Below are positions 1 to 10,593 of a stretch of 64,000 nt of DNA, in pieces. The stretch spans positions 1 to 64,000 of the forward strand of contig JAHLWZ010000820.1 of assembly GCA_020536535.1 (NCBI GenBank), in the 5' to 3' direction. Position numbers and translations under genes: made by a program. Source of the stretch: Pelomyxa schiedti. Its lineage: Eukaryota; Evosea; Pelobiontida; Pelomyxidae. Below the pieces are notes generated by a model that saw only the letters and a list, made by a program, of their open reading frames with translations, searched no databases and had not been told where the DNA came from. Each line of letters starts with the position of its first letter. The first letter of the stretch is position 1.

Positions 1-642
1 GGCCTCGACGCTTTCTCCTTGCCTGGACAGTCTCTGGCGAAGTGTCCTTCTCTACCACAGGCGTAGCACTTTCCCTTGCATGAACCTCCTCCGCCATTGC
101 GCACTTCTCCCTCTAGCTTCTTGATGGTTTCCCTCATCCTGGCTAGTTCCTTGCTGATATGTACAGGCGCAACGATAGCATCCTCCTCAGTGATCACATT
201 GACTCCCTTGCTGGCAGGCATCGGTTTCAGTACCAACTCCAGCTGCCTGGCCGCGTTCAGAATCTCCTCCGGTGTCCTCACATAGGTCTGCTCCCTGAGT
301 TTTGACCTTACTTGTTCTAACAGTCCCTTAGCGAAGATCGAGCTGACCATCATTGGCGTTCCATTCAAACTCGAGATGGAGGCCGTCACCCTGCACCAGA
401 ACACATCCACAGATTCACCCTGCTGCTGTTGCAGGTCCATGGTCATGATCATGTCTAACATGGGGTTTTCCCCAACGAAGTATGCCCAAAAAGCCCTCTT
501 GAATGCTGCTAATTCGGTCATAGAGAGGACATCCAATGTCAGCCAATGCCTAGCTGTGCCTGTGATACTTGTAATTGCGTGCTTGATGGTAAGTGCTTCA
601 TCCCAGCCATTGATTTCCTTATGTGCCAGCAGTTCCTGCCTC
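1..642 (-). mobile_element. Gag fragment of a Ty3/gypsy-like LTR retrotransposon
   Basis: Read on the minus strand, this stretch is one open frame without a convincing start codon. It encodes a retrotransposon capsid-like region (a run of Q after MTMDL, then DVFWCRV and a leucine-rich helical part) and ends near base 15 in a CCHC zinc knuckle of the form CX2CX4HX4C (CYACGREGHFARDC). The order capsid then nucleic-acid-binding knuckle is typical of Gag from LTR elements. The reading frame runs off the window at base 1, so protease and polymerase, if present, lie outside. The 5' side is broken by the inverted duplication that begins near 642. The family call rests on the capsid/knuckle pattern only; no polymerase is visible. 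Confidence 0.8.
440..642 (-). repeat. Left arm of gag inverted repeat
   Basis: This arm is an imperfect reverse complement of 658-860. The innermost part, ending CCTGCCTC at 642 and answered by GAGGCAGG at 658, matches almost base for base; similarity then declines outward through scattered substitutions to about 440. The 15-base spacer 643-657 would form the loop of a large hairpin. The arm is part of the gag frame, so this is a duplicated and inverted piece of the retrotransposon and not a terminal repeat. Confidence 0.85.
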
Positions 643-657
643 TAAAGCCAAGACTTG

Positions 658-860
658 GAGGCAGGAACTGCTGACACATAAGGAAATCAATGGCTGGGAT
701 GAAGCACTTACCATTAAGCACGCCATTACAAGTAACACAGGCATGGCCAGGCATTTGGCTGACACTGGATGTCCTTTCTATGACCGAATTAGCAGCATTC
801 AAGAACACGTTCTGGGCATACTTCGTTGGAGAGAACCCCATGTTGGATATGATGGGATGA
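658..860 (+). mobile_element. Inverted duplicate of the gag segment (right arm)
   Basis: The plus strand here carries a second, diverged copy of the gag piece found on the minus strand at 440-642. Differences between the arms are mostly single substitutions, which suggests that the inversion is not recent. No TSD or LTR edge is evident at 860. It probably arose by template switching during reverse transcription or by head-to-head insertion followed by decay. Confidence 0.8.
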
Positions 861-879
861 TGAAGCAGGAACTTTTGGG

Positions 880-1858
880 GTAAGGGTGTGTGTAGGGTTC
901 TCATTTTTTTTTTGAAGTCCCCTTACCTGTGGGTCCCCTCCGGGGGGTCGTCTCCGCCACCTTGGCGGCGGCGGGGCTTGCTCCGTCGTCAGTGTGGGGG
1001 AGGAGGCGGCCCTCCAGGGGGGTTGCCCGCGGGAGGGGATGGAATGGAAAAAGGGGGGGCAGGGTGCGGTCCCTTTTGCCCCGCCCCTCCATGCCTTCTT
1101 AGATACATTAGGCCCCTCCGCCCCAAAAGTTGCTGCTTTCTCAGCACCAGCTGGCGATTTATTAATTGCCGCCCACTGTGCAAGAAACTTGTTACAACTC
1201 AATTTATCAATTTTTAGGGTAAGTCTACTGCATACCTTCAACCTCTTCAAATCACCAGTAACCTCTTACAAAACCAACCTGTAACTTATCAACACTCGCC
1301 TGCACTTGTTAGCACTCAATAGCAACAACTTGCACCCACGCTCCAGCACTCACAAGCACCTTCCAGCAAAGACCAACAATACATTCCAGCAACCACCGGC
1401 TCAAATGTACACATTTCAGCAACTTCTGACACTCGCCAGCGCATACTGGGAACCACCAGCACTCACCAGCACATTCCAGCAACTTTCAGCATGTTGTTGT
1501 AACTACCGGCAATATCCAACATTCAGCAGCACATTCCAGTAATCGCCATTCCAGCCACCACCTGCGCCAACCAGTACATTCCGGCAACTACCAACAACAA
1601 TGAAGATCAACATAATTGCCTGAGCGCGTACCCCGTTTGGGTCCATCCTTGCATCCGTAAGTACCTTCCAGTAAATCACAGCCATTGCCCACCGCCACTG
1701 TTTCCAAGCAGTGAGAAAAAAGAAACTTTGGTAAAATTTTTTATCTTTTCTTTCTTCATTTGGCTCAACACAAACAACGTTGTTGGGCTGCTGGGTAATT
1801 CATGGTGAAGGTAATGTTACACCACGTGTGAGTGGGAGTGGAGTCTTTTGTGTTTAAG
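880..1858. other. Non-coding stretch between gag remnant and PARP 3' end
   Basis: Bases 900-1100 are strikingly GC-rich, with runs of G and C on both strands and no persuasive coding frame. Bases 1300-1680 hold a degenerate CCAGCA-type repeat, listed separately. The last 170 bases before the PARP stop are AT-rich and look like a 3' flank. No gene was recognised. Confidence 0.5.
1306..1680. repeat. Degenerate CCAGCA / CATTCCAGCAAC repeat tract
   Basis: The tract repeats short words such as CAGCACATTCCAGCAAC, CACTCACCAGCA and CATTCCGGCAACTACC at spacings of about 20-45 bases, with many substitutions. It is open in more than one frame because of the skewed composition, but shows no protein family and no periodicity strict enough for a classical satellite. 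It may be an old minisatellite next to the transposon remnant. Confidence 0.6.
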
Positions 1859-4800
1859 TTATACTTTTCGTTGTGGTGGCAGGGGGTAGGACAAGTCCTT
1901 GGCCACAAAGTGAGCGGAATCTTTAAAGTGGAATTTCACTTGAAGTAGATAACGCTGGGCAACCTGGGTGTGTGTTGTGGAGTGAATTTAGGGTGGTGAA
2001 CGTGACCAGAGGGGATAAGGAGAAAAACCTGAGTGGCGTCATAGACAATGTACTCGTTATTGGGTAATTCTGGGTCTACTGCCCCAGTAGGTACTTCAGA
2101 CCCAAGAGGTACAATCACAGAGTCCTCTCTGGGGATCGATGAGTGAATCAGTTGCGGGAAGAAACGAATTACGTGAGGTGTTTGACAGCTGGATCAGGTT
2201 CACGAGCACCAAGACTAAATGGTAAATCAGGTAAAGGATGCATATTAGAGTGTTGTTACGCTTTTGTGCTGTGATGCCCAGAAAGTTGGAGCTCAGATGG
2301 CTCAATGTACTTAGCTCTTGTGAGGACAAGGGAGTTTCCAAGACTGACTTCACACAGCAAAAGAATGCCAAAAGGATTCTCTGGTGTTGCCTTGCAGTAC
2401 TCCGCGCTCTTAGAGGCCATATCGCCAAAGTAAATACCTGCAGTGGCGTAAAAAACCCTGAGGATAAAAGGGGATACCCCACCTTTTCCGAACATGTACC
2501 CAGTGATGGGAGCCTCAGGTGGTGCTGTTAAAAATGAGTACACCAAAGTAAACTGTCTAAGTTACCGATTCTGAGCCCTTGGGAGAGAATGCCAGCATAA
2601 TTGGTAAGGCGTGATCCATGCCACAACAACATTCGATTTTGTCGTGTGCGATGGAAGGCATACCTCTCATCTTCTCCCATTCTACAACTACGTAAGAAAG
2701 GATAAAATTCATGAACCTACCTTGATACACGGAAAGCATTCTCAATGCTGAGAGTAAAATCACTGGACTTGGAAGTGGTGTTGTTCACATATCTTTATTT
2801 TAGGTAAGGAAAGGGAAGCCGTTTCTAGTTTTCTTACTTCTGAAGAAGTTCAAATTCTGGTGTGCCCTGTTCCAGTGCTTCTATGGATGTCTTCAATTTT
2901 CTGAACTATAAACCAGTAAAAAATAAGAAGACAACCGTTCAACAAACCTGGAGATCCACAGGGTTGAGATTTGAGGAAGTTGTAGAATCATCCCGAAGGA
3001 GGGAAGAGGCAATTTCAATATCCGCTAACGCCTGCAGGGTACTTAGCATAACTAAATAGCCCAACTGGAAATTTACACACCTCAAGCATACTCATTTTTT
3101 GGATGAGAAGCCTGGTGTTGTTGATTAACGGAGGGACTTGCCCGCTTGGGAAACTGTGGGGAATGAGTGTATAGAATCTATTGGACGTCTCAAGGAATCT
3201 TCCTTCCTGAAAGATGTTGGAACATGGAGTGTGTGGAAAAAAAAACCTTATTTGGGATATTTGAAGCTAAAATAATTTCAATCTCTTTCAGGACTTGATA
3301 ACCACTGAGAATGTGCCTCTTGGTAAGTTTACCTGACCTCCACTTTAAAAAAAAAAAAAGTGCCTGGGCAGCTTATACCTAGGGGCATCTTTGAAGTATC
3401 CACTCCTAACCCTTGCATCGTGGACTCCATCCTATCTGCATCAAACAGTAGCTGAACTAATCTGAAGACACGTGGTTCAAGGGAGGACTCCGGCAAATTC
3501 GCCGCGCTCTCCTTCACCTACCGTGAAGTTATTGCTTTGTGCAAGGTTTTTGTGCCAACTTGAGTTGTGTGCTCCTCTAAGTCAACATCAATTGGGAAGT
3601 AGCCCCGGGGTTTCTTCTGGAAGTTGTCACGATCATCCCAGTGGTTTCCAGTTTTATCCAAAAATCTTAAATCTATAAGATACAGTGCTGAATCACATTT
3701 ACCCACTTGTCGCAAAAGAATTCTACTGCTGACTTCGAGTTCTTGAAAACTTCAGATTTATCTTTCCCAATCCCAGTACCTGTTTTTGTTTCAAGTTAAA
3801 AAAAGCAAAAAAGAAGGAAAAGGCTTGTACCTACACGCCCCCATTTCATCCACACGACGAAACCACTACCCTTCCCGGAATCAGGTTCTAAAATCTATAG
3901 GAAGGTGAGAAGACTTCATGGAATATACCCAACCTGACAGAAGTAATAGGAGTTTTGTTGTGAAGTAATGTCAGCATTAGATAACACCATGTTGAATAGA
4001 CAGCCCTTCTCAGAGTAAAGATGATGCTAACAGGAGTAAGTTTTTGATTTAAATCCGGAAGTAAGCATCACCGATGCACTAAGACCGCTATCTGGATTAA
4101 CAGCGCGTTTTGCAAGAGCAACGGGGTCAACTATTGCCTTAGAAGGTGAACTTGGTGAAGTCGGCATGACCGCTTGGGCAGAATCTGTTGCTGCAATGAG
4201 AGCTGCCGGACCTGCAGGTGTATCCCATCGGTTCCAGCCAATTCTGTGGGATCAATGAGTTACGGCCTTGGTGGGGTCATACATTTTTTCAGGAATGAGA
4301 TTCTTTGGGGGAAGGTAGATTGGTGCATAGATGGATTGGTCTACTAAAGGGGGGCCGGCATTGAGAAAATCAGAGAGACACATGTCCTTGTCCACTTTCT
4401 TAGGAACTATTTCCAGAAGTTAGGAGAAAGATAAGTACAACAGGGCAACCTTCAAAAAGGTTTTGTGACAAAGGTAACTGAAAAGTAGACAGGCTGAAGG
4501 AGGATATCAATTAGGAAAAAAAAGGTGAAGGGTCAACCTACCTCATTTCGGTCCTTTTATCAACAATATACTCAACTGGAAGGGAGGTGGAAATGGTTTT
4601 GGGTGATGTGAAAGTGTGTGTATGTTGTTCCCTTACAGGAGATTTAACTTCCAGGGGTGTAACTGCTGGTTGTGTGATAGGTGGAGGTAACATAGAAGAA
4701 AGGGGTTGCTGTAAGGGGGGACTAATTTGTGTAGGCACCTTTCAGGGGAAGGTGTTATTAACAGAATTTGAGATCTGTACTAACTTGTACTTGTGTATTG

Positions 4801-6054
4801 AAGCTCTTTTTTGTAAGTAAGCATGGGAAGACATCAACTATGGTACATTTGGCTATACAGTCCTTTACGAATTGCTCAGACACTATTGGTACACGCAGTT
4901 GCTCAGCTTGGCATGCTTTAGAGCCACGCTTGGTAACATACGCCTCAGTGCTCAGCAGCAAATGGGTCTAAGTCTCTTAGCAAGCATGGAAAAAAAAGGG
5001 TAAACATAGAAAGTAAACCTTCCCAGACAATTGCGATGTGACTCTTCCACCATGGCTCTCTATCCAAGTTTTCGTGTTTGCTTGATTCCTTGTTCTCAGT
5101 TGGTTGTCATACAAGTGGAAGGCGTGGTGTGTACCTGGATAACTTTCCTGAGATCGCGAATGTCAAACCATCCAGCTCTTTTCCTGAATAGCTATTAGCT
5201 TGCAAATGGAGAAAGCGAACAGGAAACCTGGTTTTGGTGATGTTCGCGGTAGGGGTTTGAGAATGGCTGGGAGTTCTATTTGGGGTTCTTCTGGTAACTT
5301 CTTGCTTGGTGCTTGTTGTACAGGAACTGCAGTCTCAATTTTCGATTGCGGCGGACATTTTGTTGTTAGCACTGTTGTTTGTGGTTTTGCCTCGGTCTTA
5401 GTTTCAACTGCACGACGAGGGATTGGCGGTTTTGTCTTTGGGGGAACCCACGAATCGAGAAACTTGGAGCCTGTGTTGCCAGGCATGGACCAAGGCACTC
5501 TCTCGACTGACTCAAACCCTTCAGATTCCCACGTGCACCTTATTTCGTGTAAAAGCACTGTCAACTCCACTGAGAAGGTACCTAGCCCACTCACTCAAGT
5601 CTCCTGAACACTTATACTTATTCAGATCGGAATCCCAGTAAATGTCTCCTTCCTTGCACTGCAGACATGTCAAAAGGTGACTTGTAGGAGGGAATATCAT
5701 ACAGCCGTGCACTTTGGCAAAGCGCCATAGAGCATGCCTTCCACAACACGCTGTATGAGGTGTTTTGTAGCTCCGGTAGTGGGTTGCTCGTTGTGTCTTG
5801 AGGGCATGTTAATTGAGAAAAAATATTGAACGGTGAGACTTCAAAATTGAGCGGGTGAGTGCAATCCCATGTGATTCCAGTTCGTCTCGGATTCTCCATC
5901 TGAGGTTGTTTGCCTCTTCCTCACCAGGGGCAACATCACGGGCTGTGGTTTTTGTTTTGTTTTTTTGTTTGGAAACAAAAAAGAAGCAAGATTGTGGAAG
6001 TGTCAAAAAGTACTTTCTCCAAGCTCCTTCGTTATCATCATCTGATCTGCCCAT
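1859..6054 (-). CDS. Poly(ADP-ribose) polymerase, PADR1-BRCT-WGR-regulatory-catalytic type
   Basis: This is a nuclear ADP-ribosyltransferase that uses NAD+ and acts in DNA-break signalling. In gene order from base 6054 down: PADR1 zinc domain (5500-5930) with four cysteines in CTAC...KYKC...WARC once a 43-base intron (5539-5581) is removed; a BRCT part (about 4760-5100); WGR (3520-3715, [11 protein letters not shown]); the helical regulatory domain (3370-3510, ending KMPLGIS); and the catalytic domain. The H-Y-E triad is present: LLWHGSR at 2609-2629, GIYFGDM near 2440, and NNEYIVYD at 2038-2061. Removing intron 1964-2028 restores the ending [11 protein letters not shown] and gives the stop at 1859. 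The N-terminal zinc fingers of animal PARP1 are absent, so the layout is like plant PARP3. The ATG at 6054 is the best visible start. Middle exons were not all resolved. Confidence 0.93.
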
Positions 6055-6736
6055 CTACTTCACTTAGAGGGAATAAAAGATAACATTTGACTACCTCAGA
6101 TCTGCAAAACCAAGAACTCGAGAGGAGTGCTTTACACAGTCAGAGGAGCCTTTGAACTGTAGTCACATGAGCGAGAAGAAACATAATTAGAGAGGAACCT
6201 TTCTGAAATAGCATGTTGGGTGATACCACCTCACAATGAGACCTAAGTAAAGTTACACGGTAATATAAGCGAGCAGTGCTGCACCATCGAAGTCATTTGA
6301 TTGTTCCCACACTCCAAACCTCAAATCACCCGGTCCAATAGGCTTCCAGCACTTCTTGCACTGTGTAATTTGTTTTCGTTAAAACAAGAAAGTTGAGATC
6401 CACACACACAAAAACTACACAGAAAGATCTCGGCACAGAGTGCAAACGAGGTTATATTATGAACACAGCGAAAACCTTGGATCTGTCGCTCGCCGAGTAC
6501 TCTGCAGAAACGTCACCCACTCCGTGCTTTACTGACATCGCTGTGTGGGAGGTGTGCCTGTTCGCGGTGTTGGTTTTAATTTGTTTGCGTTAACAGTTAA
6601 CAGATTACAGATTTTTGTTTTGATCCTTTTGCCCTTTGGCAACTTAAATTACCGGCAAAGAATCGAAACAAAAAAAAAGAAATCTGTTCAGTTGCGATTC
6701 TGGGATCTATAAATAGACCTGAGGCGGCCCAGAGTC
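6055..6736. other. Intergenic region between PARP start and importin alpha stop
   Basis: This 680-base stretch separates two minus-strand genes. It should hold the PARP promoter and the importin alpha 3' region. It is AT-rich with homopolymer A/T runs. I saw no convincing frame with homologues on either strand. Confidence 0.4.
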
Positions 6737-9470
6737 TCAGGAGCCAAAGAAGAAGTGTTGCTGTGATGGGTCAAACACAATGAGGGATGTGGATGTTGAT
6801 GCTGGTGCTGTTGTCCCTGGTGTTGTACTAGTTGGTGTGGGTGATAGTGATGGTGGGGGTGGTTGGGGGTGTTGGTGTTGTTCTTGTCTCTGTGTTTCGT
6901 GTTGGGGTTGTGGTGGCGTGGCTTGATTGCTGCTGCTGCTGCTGCTGCTGCTGTTGGTGTTGTTTGTGCTGGGGTTGAAGGTGAAGGGGTTGTGGGATGA
7001 CACCGTGCCGAGCATTTCGTCCTCGGCTTCGGCAAAGGCGGCCTCCTCGGCAAAGAAGGTGTCGATGAGGTGCGTTGCGAGTGTGGATATGGCTGTGTTC
7101 TTGGAGTTCGAAAGCATGAATAACATATCTGGTAGGCCGGCGCAAGTGGCAAGCTCTGTGAACATGTTGCCGCCACCGCTCATGGTACAGTTACCAAATC
7201 TAAGCGCGACTTCAAAGCCCTTGTTTGTGTTGATATGAATGAGGGATGGGAGTGCAGCGAACTTACTTGTAGAATAGACAAAACGAGTCTAACGTCGGTT
7301 CTGGTCAGTAGGTTACACATTCCCGGAAAGATATCTTGGGATACAAGATAGCTTTTTCTAAGTGTCAGTCCCGTCAAACAGCATTGCGCACTACCTTATG
7401 TGATCTTGTGTTCCATTGCAGCATAGAGCATTGCAAATGGCATAACAAGCTTCAATGGCCAAGCAAGCCTCAGAACTACTTAGATATCCTATGACAGTCT
7501 CCATGTATCCTTGTGTAATAAGTGCTTCTACACAAGAACTGTGAAAGGTAAGTGAATAAAAACCGAACAAGTTAAAGGAACTATTTTTCCTCACCTACCA
7601 GCCTTAGTGATGCATGCAAACTTAGTTTCATGTGAAAAAGGTAATAGAATATTAGATATACCAAGGAGCAAGCAGCTTGTTTAACAGGTTTTGTGGTTGT
7701 AGGTTGACTTAAAAGCTGTGCAACTACGGGAAGGACCCCACTGTCTATGACGATCTATAGTATGGGAAAGGGGGAAAGAAGGGGGTGGAGGAGATGGGAT
7801 ACTTGTGTATACTTGGGGTTTCCTGTAATAAATAGACATGAGATCATTGGATCAGCGGAAGATACACACCAGCAAGTAGCTTCAAAGTGGCGAGTGCCGG
7901 GGATTGCATTAAAGGGTCGTCAATCTTTTTTTTTTTTTGTAAGTGTGAATTTATCCAGAGGAGTAATCATGCAAAACCATAAGCACAGGAGCAACAAGGT
8001 AACAAAAGCCCAAATCACAAATACCCTGCTTCAGTGGGTCATCTCCACTCGCACCATGGCATAGCCCCCTATTTTTGTGTCATAATGCATCATAGATAAC
8101 AGGTACATGCCAAAGAGCATCACAGACAACGTTGTTGTCTTGATGCTGTAGTAGGTCCAGGAGCGATTTTAAAACTAAGAGTTGTTTAGATTGTGAAAAA
8201 AACAGGAGAAAGTGGGCACCTGGAAAGACTACCGGTAGTGGTGGGGAAGGATCTCCCCTGAGAAGGTTAGAGAGAATCCAAACCTTAAAAGATAGTTACA
8301 TATTTTTCGATGATGCCTTTAACCTACAGCAATGCGGACAACACTTTCACAATCACTGGTGACTATTGTAACAAGCGGAGTCACGATCCCCAGACTTATT
8401 ACCAAATCTCTTGCCTCCACAGAATCCAAAACAATATTTCCTAATCCCCACAAAACCTTCCATGGGTTAAATGCGGAGAAAGTAGGAACTGGCAACCTGT
8501 TCACGTAGCCGTGTATCAGAGGCAGATATCAACGAAATGAACAGAGGTACAATTCCCAATTGTACCAAGTACTTTATAACTTCATGGTTTCCAGTGGCAA
8601 CTGTAAAAGCATGATGATTTGAATTGCTTCTGTTAACAAAAGTACACTTACTGTTTGATATTGCCCAAGCAGCTTCGTATTGAAGAAGTGGCTCATTTGG
8701 CTGCATTGATAGTGAGTGACTTGGGTCAGAGAGTCACTTGTTTCAACCTGTGCAACAAACAAAGCAAGCTTTTGCACAACTCCAGAGCATATAACGTCAT
8801 TGATTGGGGGATTTTCCTCTATTTATCCAGCCTCAGAACGAACTAGTCTAGTTTACAGTTTGATATACCTGAAACAAGTAATCTGATTTGAATCACTGCT
8901 TTAAGGCATGCTGCAGAGTCCCCACTGCTGAAACAAATTTGTGCCAGTTTAGGAAGGTCCTTGTGTAGCAAATCGTGCACAAAGAATAGAACAGAATAGA
9001 GTAAGATTGATTGAAACAAACAAATTTCAGACTGCCCAAAATAGCATGACAGCGCGTACTTGCACAGTAGGCCGTCTCCCATAATCGAGCGCCGCGGCGC
9101 CGCCGCCCGGGCCCGCCTGCTCCCCCCCCGTCGTCGCCTCCTCCTTCCTGTGCAGTTGCAATTTGATCTCCCGCGCCCTGCCGACCGCGCTGAGCCTGTT
9201 TGCCTTCCTCAGCGCCGCCGTCTGCTCGTGCCTCCTCTGCGTCACCACGTCGTCGTACCCCCCCGTCCCCGTCGCCGCCGCCGCGCTCCCCGCCCCCGCG
9301 CCGTCGCCGCCGCCGCAGTTGCCCTGCGCCTCGGCGTCGCCGTCGGTGCTCGGCGACCGCCGCGGCGGCGTGGATCCCCGGTCCCCATGGGACTGCGAGA
9401 AATGAGGCGACTTGACCGACACGCGGGCAGCGCCTGGTCCTTGTGGCGACCGTGGCTGGCCCAATGACAT
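6737..9470 (-). CDS. KPNA: Importin subunit alpha (karyopherin alpha)
   Basis: This protein is the adaptor that binds classical nuclear localisation signals and hands cargo to importin beta. The N-terminus carries an importin-beta-binding segment rich in arginine (TQRRHEQTAALRKANR). Armadillo repeats follow over several exons, for example EPLLQYEAAWAISN, LGIVPLFISLISASDTRLREQ and VLWGLGNIVLDS. The ATG at 9468-9470 (MSLGQP) is chosen because upstream in-frame codons are not ATG. The last exon adds an unusual tail of about 100 residues rich in Ser, Gln, His, Pro and Thr, partly coded by a (GCT)8 tract. The gene shares a 279-base divergent promoter with V-ATPase subunit F. Exon borders within the repeats are only partly resolved. 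Confidence 0.9.
6929..6952. repeat. (GCT)8 microsatellite inside importin alpha
   Basis: Eight perfect GCT units on the plus strand code for a serine run on the minus strand, in the low-complexity C-terminal tail of importin alpha. Such tracts often vary in length between strains. Confidence 0.9.
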
Positions 9471-9749
9471 GTGATTGGTTCTTCTCAAATTGAATGCTGT
9501 TTTTTTGGAAGCTTGGACTGTTCGGTGGTTGGGTACTCTGGGCTGGGAGGAGGCTCCCTCTTCCGAGGGTCAAGGGAACACCTGAAACGCGTTGGATGGT
9601 CGGTGTTACTCGAGAAGCTTCCATCACTCCCAGATCCTTTTTTTTCCCTCTTTGGCCATCACGCAACACAACAATAAAAGAAAGGCGGTATCGCCCCTCG
9701 TCGTAGTGCCTCGTCTTGTTGGTCGCGGTCCACAAACAATCTGTAAAAA
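9471..9749. promoter_or_regulatory. Divergent promoter, importin alpha / V-ATPase F
   Basis: A 279-base spacer separates two outward-pointing start codons. It has pyrimidine-rich runs but no clear TATA box. Its role as a shared promoter is inferred from position only. Confidence 0.45.
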
Positions 9750-10364
9750 ATGGCAACCACGTTGCGCGCAAAGGAGGAGTCTCTCATTGCCATTATCGGC
9801 GACGAGGTACCTTTTTTTTGTTGTTGGTTTTCCCCCTTTCCTGGGAGTGTTGTTTTCGGCGTTGGTGTGTTGGGACCCATAACTCAATTTTACCCCCTAG
9901 GACACGATTACAGGGTTGTTACTGGCAGGAATGGGCGACCTTGATGCCAAGCGAAGCCATAATTTCTTCATTGTAGACTCCAGTGCGTAACAGATACCCC
10001 TTTTCTACCATATCCTTCCAATAAGTTAATTTCTGCTCTAGAAACACCACCACAAAAAATCGAGGAAGCCTTCAAAATGTTCACCGCACGCACTGATATT
10101 GCCGTGCTTCTTATCACCCAAAATGTATGTGTCAGCCATGTTCCCTTTTCGTTACAAATTCATGTAATAGTAACACTCAAACAAATGTGACAATTAACTC
10201 AAACATAATATCCCAAACAGGCGGCGGCAGAGATTAGAATTCTTCTCGAGGAATACGAGAAGCTAGTACCGACTGTTCTGGAAATACCCAGCAAAGATAA
10301 GCCCTATGACCCAAAGCAGGATGTAATCATGCAAAGACTGAAGAGGATGATTGGCCAAGAATAA
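9750..10364 (+). CDS. ATP6V1F: V-type proton ATPase subunit F
   Basis: This is the small central-rotor subunit of the V1 sector, which couples ATP hydrolysis to proton pumping into vacuoles and endosomes. Four exons are clear: 9750-9806, 9901-9982, 10042-10124 and 10221-10364. Family landmarks are IAIIGDE at the start of the Rossmann-like fold, FFIVDS, DIAVLLITQN and the C-terminal VLEIPSKDKPYDP. The predicted length, about 120 residues, fits the family. Introns are 59-96 bases with GT..AG ends. The ATG at 9750 is the only reasonable start. AATAAA-type motifs follow the stop directly. Confidence 0.96.
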
Positions 10365-10400
10365 AATAAAAGCCTCCAAGCCACGCTCAATAAATAGAAT
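10362..10400 (+). terminator. Likely poly(A) signals of V-ATPase F
   Basis: The stop codon overlaps AATAAAATAAA, and a second AATAAATAGAATAAA lies about 25 bases on. These fit the canonical polyadenylation hexamer. The cleavage site cannot be seen. Confidence 0.5.
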
Positions 10401-10410
10401 AAACTCAACA

Positions 10411-10593
10411 CTAAAGACCTCCTGTCATTCCCATTAGCAGGTTTTCGGGTTTTTTTTTTGTTTCTCCTGTGCGTTTTGGTGTCCCATAGTTGCGTGGTGC
10501 CAAAGGCTTGTGTCTACCGATGAGGGTTACTTTTGATAATTCTAACATAAAAGGGTCGTTGGAATACCAGTATTCCAGGTGCCTCGGTCCCAT
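10411..10593 (-). CDS. Possible small protein, convergent with V-ATPase F
   Basis: The minus-strand frame gives a basic protein of about 60 residues starting MGPRHLEYWYSNDPF and ending LLMGMTGGL before TAG at 10411. The amino-acid mix looks natural and the place, tail-to-tail with the V-ATPase F gene at 46 bases, fits the packing of the window. The frame stays open for ten codons upstream of this ATG but then meets a stop, so an additional upstream exon is possible. No family was recognised. It could also be chance. Confidence 0.35.
   Translation of the reverse strand: MGPRHLEYWYSNDPFMLELSKVTLIGRHKPLAPRNYGTPKRTGETKKKPENLLMGMTGGL

Noticed and set aside
888-1284. Overlapping ORFs on both strands in a GC-rich tract
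   Set aside because: Composition bias (G and C runs) explains long open frames in several phases; no start context, splice pattern or family.
5500-5712. Apparent loss of the fourth zinc-binding cysteine in the PARP PADR1 domain (Tyr in its place)
   Set aside because: A 43-base intron at 5539-5581 explains it; after splicing WARC is restored.
9060-9467. Plus-strand Arg/Pro-rich ORFs opposite the importin alpha first exon
   Set aside because: They are antisense shadows of GC-rich minus-strand coding sequence with the importin-beta-binding motif.
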